A DNA stretch of 37,939 nucleotides. Source: Tabrizicola sp. (GTDB lineage: Bacteria; Pseudomonadota; Alphaproteobacteria; Rhodobacterales; Rhodobacteraceae). The translations under genes were made by a program, and so were the position numbers. The stretch lies in NCBI GenBank assembly GCA_025458105.1, contig JALOTD010000049.1:1-37939 (forward strand), given 5' to 3'. Each line of letters starts with the position of its first letter. The first letter of the stretch is position 1. Shown one piece after another: positions 1 through 6,004 of the stretch. The notes beneath the pieces were generated by a model. It worked only from the letters and a program-made list of their open reading frames with translations. It was not told the DNA's origin and did no database searches.

Positions 1-1
1 C

Positions 2-943
2 ATGCTGAACGCAAAGACGATGTCCTATGGCCGCCCGGCGCTTTCGGCCCGCGCGGAAGTGGAAGCCCCGCATCAGAAGGCGTTCAACGCCTATCTGCGC
101 ACCGGGGATGACGATGGCCTGCGCGGCCTGACCCTGGAAGGCAAGGCGATGTCGACCGCCGTGGCCGCCGACGGCGGCTATCTGGTCGACCCGCAGACCT
201 CGGAGCGCATCCAGTCGCTTCTTCTGTCGACGTCCTCGCTGCGGTCGGTGGCCAATGTCGTGCAGGTCGAGGCGACCTCGTTCGACGTGATCGTCGACCG
301 GTCGGAAGTGGGTTCGGGCTGGGCGACCGAGACGGCGGCCACCACCGAGGTCGAAGGGTGGCTCGCCGAGAAGATCGCGACCCGCTTCATCCGGGCGGAG
401 GCTGCGGCCTTCGTGAACGGCGATGGCGTGGACAAACCGCGTGGCATCCTGCTCCCGACCAAGGTGGCCAACGCCTCCTGGACCTGGGGCAACATCGGCT
501 ATGTGCCGACCGGCGCGGCGGCCGACTTCGCCACCACCAACCCGGCCGACTGCATCGTCAACCTGGTCTATGCGCTGGGCGCGGACTACCGGGCGAACGG
601 CGCCTTCATGATGAACTCGAAGACCGTGGGCGCGGTGCGCAAGATGAAGGACGCGGATGGCCGCTTCCTGTGGTCGGACGGTCTGGCGGCGGGCGAGCCC
701 GCGCGTCTGATGGGCTATCCGGTGGTGGTGTCGGAAGACATGCCGGACGTGGCGGCGAACGCCTTCCCGATCGCCTTTGGCGACTTCCGCGCCGGTTACA
801 CCATCGCGGAACGGCCCGACCTGCGGATCCTGCGCGACCCGTTCTCGGCCAAGCCCAATGTCCTCTTCTACGCCAGTAAGCGCGTGGGCGGCGACATCAC
901 CGACTATGCGGCGATCAAGCTGCTGCGTGTCGCGGTGTCCTGA
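2..943 (+). CDS. GTA major capsid protein (HK97 fold), 5'-partial with internal deletion
   Basis: This is the HK97-type major capsid protein of a Rhodobacter-like gene transfer agent (RcGTA g5 equivalent), which builds the particle head. The window starts inside the gene; family members are near 400 residues and 313 are visible. Visible hallmarks are the NADGGYLV-like stretch (here AADGGYLVDPQTSE), GDGVDKPRG near residue 145, RKMKDADGRFLWSDG, LMGYPV and the C-terminal DPFSAKP. An internal block is missing: after GWATETAATTE the protein jumps straight to VEGWLAEKI, while capsids of this family have about 33 more residues there (the segment with IPLHEL and PKASQRLLDDSAFD). The join is near 347-353 and stays in frame. 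The product would probably not fold as a normal capsid subunit. Identity is certain from context; the deletion is inferred from remembered homologues. Confidence 0.9.
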   Translation: MLNAKTMSYGRPALSARAEVEAPHQKAFNAYLRTGDDDGLRGLTLEGKAMSTAVAADGGYLVDPQTSERIQSLLLSTSSLRSVANVVQVEATSFDVIVDRSEVGSGWATETAATTEVEGWLAEKIATRFIRAEAAAFVNGDGVDKPRGILLPTKVANASWTWGNIGYVPTGAAADFATTNPADCIVNLVYALGADYRANGAFMMNSKTVGAVRKMKDADGRFLWSDGLAAGEPARLMGYPVVVSEDMPDVAANAFPIAFGDFRAGYTIAERPDLRILRDPFSAKPNVLFYASKRVGGDITDYAAIKLLRVAVS

Positions 944-950
944 TGACGCT

Positions 951-976
951 GGCCCGGCTCCTTCGGGGGCCGGGCC
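951..976 (+). other. UUCG-capped RNA hairpin between capsid and connector genes
   Basis: Eleven base pairs (one G-U) close on a cUUCGg tetraloop: arm GGCCCGGCTCC at 951-961, loop TTCG at 962-965, arm GGGGCCGGGCC at 966-976. It starts 7 bases after the capsid stop codon. No T-tract follows, so it is more likely an mRNA 3'-stabiliser or processing block than a full terminator. It would raise capsid mRNA relative to downstream genes. The structure is seen in the sequence; the role is inferred. Confidence 0.6.
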
Positions 977-1018
977 GACACCTGCCCCAATGACCCGACC
1001 GCTGGCGGAGATCAGATC

Positions 1019-1615
1019 ATGATGTTGACGGAAGAGACCCCGGTGCCTTCGGGCGCGCTGCCGGTGGAAGAGATGAAGGACCATCTGCGGATGGGGTCGG
1101 GCTTTGCCGATGACGGGCTGCAGGACGGGCTGATCGAGGCGTATCTTCGGGCCGCCATGGCGGCCATCGAGGGGCGGATCGGCAAGATGCTGTACGAGCG
1201 CCGGTTTCTCTGGGTGCTGGACTGCTGGCGGGATGCCGAGCAGGCGCTGCCGGTGTCGCCGGTGACCGGGATTGTCAGCCTGACCCTGGTCGATGCGGCG
1301 GGGGGCGAGGTCGTGGTGCCGGGCGGAGCCTACCGGCTGATCCCGGATCTGCACCGTCCGCGGCTGGCAGGGCGCGGCGGGGCGCTGCCAACGATCCCGA
1401 GCGAGGGTGTGGTGAAGGTGGTGTTCGATGCCGGCTTTGGTGCCGCCTGGACCGATATTCCGGTGGACCTCCGGCAAGCCGTGCTGCTTCTGGCCGGGGA
1501 ATACTATGAGCATCGCCATGACGACGGCGCACAGGCGGCAGGGCTGCCTTTCGGGGTGGTGACCCTGATCGAACGCTGGCGGACGGTGCGCATTCTGGGT
1601 GGGGGCAAGACATGA
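1019..1615 (+). CDS. GTA head-tail connector protein
   Basis: This 198-residue protein matches the RcGTA g6-type head-tail connector (phage gp6/HK97 gp6-like family), which forms the adaptor ring under the portal. Recognisable features are the N-terminal helix region EEMKDHLRMGSGFADDGLQDGLIEAY, typical of these adaptors, and the C-terminal LRQAVLLLAGEYYEHR helix followed by a short tail. Length equals that of GTA homologues. It follows the capsid gene after a 75-base gap containing a strong hairpin, and its stop overlaps the next start (ATGA), so the downstream genes are translationally coupled. The start is the first ATG of an ATG-ATG pair; the second ATG, three bases on, is an equally possible start. 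Confidence 0.85.
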   Translation: MMLTEETPVPSGALPVEEMKDHLRMGSGFADDGLQDGLIEAYLRAAMAAIEGRIGKMLYERRFLWVLDCWRDAEQALPVSPVTGIVSLTLVDAAGGEVVVPGGAYRLIPDLHRPRLAGRGGALPTIPSEGVVKVVFDAGFGAAWTDIPVDLRQAVLLLAGEYYEHRHDDGAQAAGLPFGVVTLIERWRTVRILGGGKT

Positions 1616-1950
1616 ATGCGCCCCATCTGAACCGGGCCATGGTGCTGGAGGGCGTGGTGCGAACCCCGGATGGCGCTGGCGGCTTTTCGTCGGTCTGGAC
1701 GGCACTGGGCACGCTGTGGGCCGAGGTGCTGCCGGGATCGGGCAATGACACGCTGGGCGAGGAGCGGATGCTGTCCGCCGTGCCCTATCGCATCACGGTG
1801 CGGGGTGCTCCGGTCGGATCGGAGTCGCGCCCCAGGGCCGGGCAGCGGTTCCGCGAAGGGACGCGGCTTTTCTGGATCCAGGCGGTGACCGAGCGCGATG
1901 CCCAGGGCCGTTATCTGACCTGTTTCGCGCGCGAGGAGGTGCCGAAATGA
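1612..1950 (+). CDS. GTA head closure protein
   Basis: A 112-residue small protein in the position of RcGTA g7, the head closure / stopper protein of the SPP1 gp16-like family that seals the connector and receives the tail. The sequence is a compact beta-rich protein: LNRAMVLEGVVRTPDGAGGF at the start, YRITVRGAP in the middle and a C-terminal GQRFREGTRLFWIQAVTE strand region typical of head-closure proteins. The start overlaps the upstream stop by four bases (ATGA) and its own stop overlaps the next start the same way, consistent with a polycistronic, coupled operon. Assignment rests on order, size and overall pattern. Confidence 0.8.
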   Translation: MNAPHLNRAMVLEGVVRTPDGAGGFSSVWTALGTLWAEVLPGSGNDTLGEERMLSAVPYRITVRGAPVGSESRPRAGQRFREGTRLFWIQAVTERDAQGRYLTCFAREEVPK

Positions 1951-2342
1951 GCTATGGAGCCGCACCGGCCCTGCAGACAGCGGTGTTTCAGTTGCTTTCG
2001 GCGGCTCCGGCACTGTCGGGCGTAGCGATCTATGATGCAGTGCCGCCGAATGCGACGGGGACTTTTGTCTTGATCGGTCCGGAAGAGGCGCGCGACCAGT
2101 CGGACAAGACTGGCGCGGGGGCCGAGCACCAGATGGTGATCAGCGTGATCACCGATGCGACCGGGTTTCTGTCCATCAAGACAATTGCCGCCGACATCTC
2201 GGACGTGCTGGTCGGAGCCCCTCTGACATTGGCGCGTGGCAGTCTGGTGAGCCTGTTTTTCCTGAGGGCCACGGCGCGACGGATCGAAGAGGGCGAGACC
2301 CGGCGGATCGACCTGACTTTCCGGGCGCGGGTGCAGTTGTAG
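1947..2342 (+). CDS. GTA tail terminator protein, DUF3168 family
   Basis: This 131-residue protein belongs to the DUF3168 family (RcGTA g8), the tail terminator or tail-completion protein that joins the tail tube to the head adaptor. Support comes from the N-terminal ALQTAVFQLLSAAPALSG helix followed by IYDAVPPNATGTFVLIG, a signature of DUF3168 proteins, and from the central HQMVISVITDATG strand. Length is usual for the family. It overlaps the head closure gene by four bases. The 83 bases after it hold an inverted repeat and the ribosome site of the major tail gene. Confidence 0.85.
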   Translation: MSYGAAPALQTAVFQLLSAAPALSGVAIYDAVPPNATGTFVLIGPEEARDQSDKTGAGAEHQMVISVITDATGFLSIKTIAADISDVLVGAPLTLARGSLVSLFFLRATARRIEEGETRRIDLTFRARVQL

Positions 2343-2358
2343 AGGCCCTCACCCCCGG

Positions 2359-2383
2359 CCCCTCTCCCCAAATGGGAGAGGGG
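2359..2383. repeat. REP-like perfect hairpin before major tail gene
   Basis: Perfect 10-bp inverted repeat, CCCCTCTCCC at 2359-2368 and GGGAGAGGGG at 2374-2383, loop CAAAT. The surrounding sequence (CCCTCACCCCCGGCC just upstream) resembles short extragenic repeats I remember from many proteobacterial genomes. It lies between the tail terminator and major tail genes. Only one copy is in this window, so its repeat status is recalled rather than shown. Confidence 0.55.
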
Positions 2384-2425
2384 GGCGCCGGACACGACAC
2401 TTTACTCTTAGCTTGGAGAGCGAGC

Positions 2426-2839
2426 ATGGCTGTGCAAAGCGGCAAGGATCTGTTGATCAAGATCGACCAGACAGGGGACGGCCAGTTCGTCACCATCGCG
2501 GGGCTTCGCGCCACGCGGATCAGCTTCAATACGGAACAGGTGGATGTCACCAGCCTGGAAAGCCAGGGCGGCTGGCGTGAGCTTCTGGCCGGCGCAGGGG
2601 TTAAGTCGGCGCAGATTTCGGGCTCGGGCGTGTTCCGGGACGAGGCGACCGACGAGCGCGCCAGACAGATCTTCTTCGATGGCCAGATCCCGGATTTCCA
2701 GGTGGTGATCCCAAGCTTTGGTGTCATCGAGGGACCGTTCCAGATTACCAGTATCGAGTATTCCGGCAGCCACAATGACGAGGCGAGCTATGAGATGGCG
2801 ATGGCCTCGGCGGGTGTCCTGACCTTTACGGCGCTTTGA
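2426..2839 (+). CDS. GTA major tail protein
   Basis: This 137-residue protein is the tail tube subunit (RcGTA g9 type, phage major tail protein family). The start MAVQSGKDLLIKIDQTGDG is typical and the rest shows DVTSLESQGGWRELLAGAG and a C-terminal region ending in GVLTFTAL, matching tube-protein beta-sandwich architecture. Length equals the R. capsulatus protein as I remember it. The start at 2426 is chosen because GGAGAG lies at 2415-2420, five bases upstream; an in-frame upstream extension would read through the intergenic hairpin. It is the one late gene with a clear intergenic gap in front of it, which fits a need for high or separately tuned expression. Confidence 0.9.
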   Translation: MAVQSGKDLLIKIDQTGDGQFVTIAGLRATRISFNTEQVDVTSLESQGGWRELLAGAGVKSAQISGSGVFRDEATDERARQIFFDGQIPDFQVVIPSFGVIEGPFQITSIEYSGSHNDEASYEMAMASAGVLTFTAL

Positions 2840-2841
2840 CC

Positions 2842-3162
2842 ATGGCGAACCCCTGGGCTGGTGAAGTTGCGATTGTCCTGGATGGCCAGCGCCATGTGGC
2901 CAAGCTGACGCTGGGCGCCTTGGCCGAGCTGGAAGAGGCGCTGGAGACAGGGTCGCTTCTGGATCTGGTGCAACGCTTTGAGGAGCGGCGGTTTTCGACG
3001 CGGGACGTGCTGGCGCTGATCGTCGCGGGTCTGCGCGGCGGCGGGTGGAACGGGACGGCGGCGGATCTTCTGCGGGTCGAAATCGGCGGTGGACCGGTCG
3101 AGGCAGCGCGGGCGGCGGCCGAACTTTTGGCGCGGGCCTTTGCGCTGCCGGGCGAGTCATGA
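2842..3162 (+). CDS. GTA tail assembly chaperone (g10)
   Basis: A 106-residue protein of the 'gene transfer agent family protein' group, a tail assembly chaperone equivalent (RcGTA g10). Visible pattern: MANPWAGEVAIVLDGQRH, then LTLGALAELEEALETGSL, a hallmark of this family, then a helical second half RAAAELLARAFALPGES. It begins two bases after the major tail stop codon. The start at 2842 is preferred to an upstream TTG overlapping that stop because it gives the conserved MANPW start. Chaperones of this type coat the tape measure during tail assembly and are absent from the finished particle. Confidence 0.85.
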   Translation: MANPWAGEVAIVLDGQRHVAKLTLGALAELEEALETGSLLDLVQRFEERRFSTRDVLALIVAGLRGGGWNGTAADLLRVEIGGGPVEAARAAAELLARAFALPGES

Positions 3163-3401
3163 GCCAAGGCATCGACTGGCGCGGGTTGATGCAGGCGGGC
3201 CTGCACGGGCTGGGGCTGGAGCCGGCGGTCTTCTGGGGCCTCACGCCGGTGGAGTTGAAGATCATGCTGGGGCGGGAGGGTCTGGTCCCGCCCCTGACAC
3301 GCGCGCGGCTGGCGGAGCTGGCGGCGGCGTTCCCGGATGTGAGGAAGGATCAGGGCGATGGCGGATATCGGAACGATGCAGGAGCAGCTTCAGGCGCTTG
3401 A
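3159..3401 (+). CDS. Small GTA protein, rcc01693-like tail chaperone partner
   Basis: An 80-residue protein starting at an ATG that overlaps the g10 stop (ATGA). The core, SQGIDWRGLMQAGLHGLGL followed by PAVFWGLTPVELKIMLG, matches the small phage/GTA family found just before the tape measure gene; WxLTPxE is the diagnostic stretch. In dsDNA phages this position holds the second tail chaperone, often made by frameshifting; here it is a separate coupled frame. The last 15 codons overlap the tape measure gene by 44 bases, longer than the four-base overlaps elsewhere in this operon, and read DGGYRNDAGAASGA, a low-information tail. Such proteins are easily missed because of their size. Confidence 0.75.
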   Translation: MSQGIDWRGLMQAGLHGLGLEPAVFWGLTPVELKIMLGREGLVPPLTRARLAELAAAFPDVRKDQGDGGYRNDAGAASGA

Positions 3402-4008
3402 AGCGCAACTGGGGTCATCCGTGTCGATGGTGGCGGCGTTCGATGGCGAGCTGGCCCGGATGCGGGAGACGATGATCTTCACGGGGCGCGAGGTGAACAC
3501 GCTGTCGAGCGGGATCAGCGGTGGGCTGCGGAAGGCCTTTGACGGGTTGATCTTCGACGGGATGAAGCTGAACGACGCGCTGAAGACGGTTGCGACGACC
3601 ATTGTCGACACGATCTACCAGATCGCGATGAAGCCGATCACAGGGGCGATTGGAGGGTTCCTGGCGCAAGGGATTTCTTCCGTGATGGGGGCGGGCATGC
3701 CCTTTGCGAATGGCGGGGCATTCAGCCAGGGGAAGGTCATGCCCTTTGCCCGGGGCGGGATTGTCGGCGCACCGACAATGTTTCCGATGCGCGGCGGTCG
3801 GGGTCTGATGGGCGAGGCGGGACCGGAAGCGATCATGCCTCTCGCGCGGGGACCGGATGGGCGGCTGGGGGTTCAGGCGGGCGGAGGCCGGGCGGTGAAC
3901 GTGGTGATGAACATCACGACGCCGGACGTCCAGGGGTTTCAGCGCAGCCAAAGCCAGGTCGCCGCTCAGGTGAGCCGCGCCCTGGCCCGTGGCCAGCGCA
4001 ACCGGTGA
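3358..4008 (+). CDS. GTA tail tape measure protein
   Basis: A 216-residue tape measure protein (RcGTA g11 type), which sets tail length and leads DNA ejection. It is short, as expected for the short GTA tail. An N-terminal helical section (MQEQLQALEAQLGSS, with LRKAFDGLIFDGMKLNDALK following) leads to a glycine-rich hydrophobic middle (ITGAIGGFLAQGISSVMGAGMPF) and a conserved end with FARGGIV, FPMRGG, LMGEAGPEAIMPL and a VVMNITTPD strand. The GEAGPEAIMPL motif is widespread in tape measure C-termini. AGGAAGG lies upstream of the chosen ATG. The start overlaps the preceding small gene by 44 bases in another frame. Confidence 0.85.
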   Translation: MADIGTMQEQLQALEAQLGSSVSMVAAFDGELARMRETMIFTGREVNTLSSGISGGLRKAFDGLIFDGMKLNDALKTVATTIVDTIYQIAMKPITGAIGGFLAQGISSVMGAGMPFANGGAFSQGKVMPFARGGIVGAPTMFPMRGGRGLMGEAGPEAIMPLARGPDGRLGVQAGGGRAVNVVMNITTPDVQGFQRSQSQVAAQVSRALARGQRNR

Positions 4009-4017
4009 GGAAACAAC

Positions 4018-4650
4018 ATGGCATTTCACGAGATACGCTTCCCTGCAAACCTGAGCTTCGGGTCAGTCGGGGGGCCGGAACGGCGGACCGAGATCGTCAC
4101 TTTGGCGAATGGGTTTGAAGAGCGGAACACGCCTTGGCAACACTCGCGTCGCCGGTATGACGCGGGCGTCGGGCTTCGGTCGCTGGACGATGTGGACACG
4201 CTGATTGCCTTCTTCGAGGCGCGAGCCGGGCAACTGCACGGGTTTCGCTGGAAGGATTGGTCGGACTACAAATCCTGTGCTCCGACTGCGGTGCCGGGAC
4301 CGGAGGACCAGGTGATCGGCACGGGTGATGGTTCCACAACAGTGTTTCAGCTGCAGAAAACCTATGTTTCGGGGTTGCAGAGCTATACGCGGCCGATCCG
4401 CAAACCGGTGGCGGGAACCGTATTGGTTGCGGTTTCGGAAGACCCCAAGATCGAAGGGCTGGAGTTCACCGTCAGCAGCGAGACAGGCGAGGTGACGTTC
4501 GTCCTGCCGCCGCCCCAAGGCACGCGGATCACGGCGGGGTTCGAGTTCGATGTCCCTGTCCGCTTTGACGCGGATACGATCCAGACGTCGGTGGCGTCCT
4601 TTCAGGCCGGCGATATTCCGAACGTTCCGATCGTGGAGATCCGGCTATGA
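4018..4650 (+). CDS. GTA distal tail protein, DUF2460
   Basis: A 210-residue DUF2460 (TIGR02217-type) protein, RcGTA g12, forming the distal tail ring that joins the tube to the baseplate hub. The start MAFHEIRFPANLSFGSVGGPERRTEI is strongly conserved in this family, as are YDAGVGLRSLDDVDTLIAFFEAR, HGFRWKDWSDYKSC and the C-terminal PVRFDADTIQTSV. GAGGAAAC lies upstream of the start. The stop overlaps the DUF2163 gene start by four bases. Length is normal. Confidence 0.9.
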   Translation: MAFHEIRFPANLSFGSVGGPERRTEIVTLANGFEERNTPWQHSRRRYDAGVGLRSLDDVDTLIAFFEARAGQLHGFRWKDWSDYKSCAPTAVPGPEDQVIGTGDGSTTVFQLQKTYVSGLQSYTRPIRKPVAGTVLVAVSEDPKIEGLEFTVSSETGEVTFVLPPPQGTRITAGFEFDVPVRFDADTIQTSVASFQAGDIPNVPIVEIRL

Positions 4651-5564
4651 GCGAGGATGCGCTGTACCAGCATCTTGCAACGGGGGCGACAACGGTCTGC
4701 CGGGCCTGGACGGTGGTGCGCCGTGACGGGGTGGTGATGGGCTTTACCGATCACGACCGGGACCTGAGTGTTGATGGGGTCGTCTGCCGCGCCGATACCG
4801 GAATGACGGCACGGGCCTTGCAGCAGACGACGGGCCTGTCGGTAGACAACTCGGAAGCGGTCGGTGCCTTGAGCGATGCCGCAATCTCGGAAGGGGATCT
4901 GCTTGCCGGCAGGTTCGACGGAGCGGACGTGAGGGCCTATCTGGTCAACTGGGCCGTGCCTGGCGACTGGCTCCTACAGTTCCGCGGGTCGCTTGGTGAG
5001 ATTTCTCGTTCGGGCGGGGGCTTTCGGGCCGAGTTGCGTGGCCTTAGTGAAGTGCTTAACCAGCCGCAGGGCTATGCCTTTCAGCCAACCTGTTCTGCTG
5101 TCCTTGGCGACAGCCGCTGCAAGTTCGACACAGCCCAACCCGGCTATTCTGCGGACTGGGTTGTCGAGGCGGTCGAGGACAGCAGGGTCTTCTTGTTCGC
5201 GGACACAGGCAATCTGGATGAGCGCTGGTTCGAATATGGGCGGCTGGATGTGCTGACCGGGACGGCGGCTGGGCTGGTCGGGGTGGTGAAGAATGACAGG
5301 ACCACAGCTGAGGGTCGGCAGATCGAACTCTGGCAGTCGATCGGAGCCTCGATTTTGGCCGGGGACATGGTACGGGTAACGACAGGCTGCAACAAGACTG
5401 CCGCCACCTGTCGGACAAAGTTCGCGAATTTCCTGAATTTTCGTGGATTTCCGCATATTCCTGGCGAGGACTGGTTGACATCCTATCCTGTGCCGGATCG
5501 GCCCACGGGGGGCGGTGGCCCCTTGCTGCCCCTTCTGAGCCTGCCGCCGGCGACGCCCACATGA
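4647..5564 (+). CDS. GTA baseplate hub protein, DUF2163
   Basis: This 305-residue DUF2163 protein (RcGTA g13) forms the baseplate hub. Conserved features are the N-terminal HLATGATTVCRAWTVVRRDG, GFTDHDRDL, the NSEAVGALSDAAISEGDL stretch, and four cysteines in the second half (PTCSAVLGDSRCKFD and TTGCNKTAATCRTKF) that I recall as an Fe-S-cluster-type ligand set in RcGTA hub proteins. FLNFRGFPHIPGEDWLTSYP near the C-terminus is typical. It overlaps its neighbours by four bases on each side. The proline-rich tail after residue 285 looks disordered. Confidence 0.88.
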   Translation: MSEDALYQHLATGATTVCRAWTVVRRDGVVMGFTDHDRDLSVDGVVCRADTGMTARALQQTTGLSVDNSEAVGALSDAAISEGDLLAGRFDGADVRAYLVNWAVPGDWLLQFRGSLGEISRSGGGFRAELRGLSEVLNQPQGYAFQPTCSAVLGDSRCKFDTAQPGYSADWVVEAVEDSRVFLFADTGNLDERWFEYGRLDVLTGTAAGLVGVVKNDRTTAEGRQIELWQSIGASILAGDMVRVTTGCNKTAATCRTKFANFLNFRGFPHIPGEDWLTSYPVPDRPTGGGGPLLPLLSLPPATPT

Positions 5565-6004
5565 CGACGGCCAGCATGGTGGTTCGGGCTGCCCGGGCTT
5601 GGATCGGCACACCCTATCTGCACCAAGGATCGGTCCGGCAGGCGGGCACCGACTGCCTGGGCCTGTTGCGTGGGGTCTGGCGCGACGTCATTGGCGCTGA
5701 GCCTGAGGCGGTGCCCGTCTACACCGCAGACTGGGCCGAACCGGCGCGTCAGGAAGTGCTGCTGGATGCCGCCCGCCGGTGGTTGATCCCGAAGCCTATT
5801 GCCGAAGCCGCGACCGGTGACGTGCTTTTGTTCCGGATGCGGGAGGGCAGCATTGCAAAGCATCTGGGCATCCAGTCCGAAACCGGCTCCTGCGCCGCCT
5901 TCGTGCATGCCTATACAGGTCACGGTGTTGTCGAAAGTCCGCTGTCCCGTCCCTGGTCGCGTCGGATCGCGGCGCGTTTTTCGTTTCCAGAAGGAGCCAA
6001 CTGA
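5561..6004 (+). CDS. GTA NlpC/P60 cell wall peptidase
   Basis: A 147-residue NlpC/P60 cysteine peptidase (RcGTA g14), which opens peptidoglycan crosslinks when the particle docks on a recipient cell. The catalytic Cys is Cys32 in GTDCLGLLRGVW and the partner His is His101 in AKHLGI; the ARAWIGTPYLHQG start is characteristic. There is no signal peptide, as expected for a virion-carried enzyme. It is coupled to DUF2163 by a four-base overlap, and the next gene follows directly after its stop codon. Confidence 0.9.
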   Translation: MTTASMVVRAARAWIGTPYLHQGSVRQAGTDCLGLLRGVWRDVIGAEPEAVPVYTADWAEPARQEVLLDAARRWLIPKPIAEAATGDVLLFRMREGSIAKHLGIQSETGSCAAFVHAYTGHGVVESPLSRPWSRRIAARFSFPEGAN

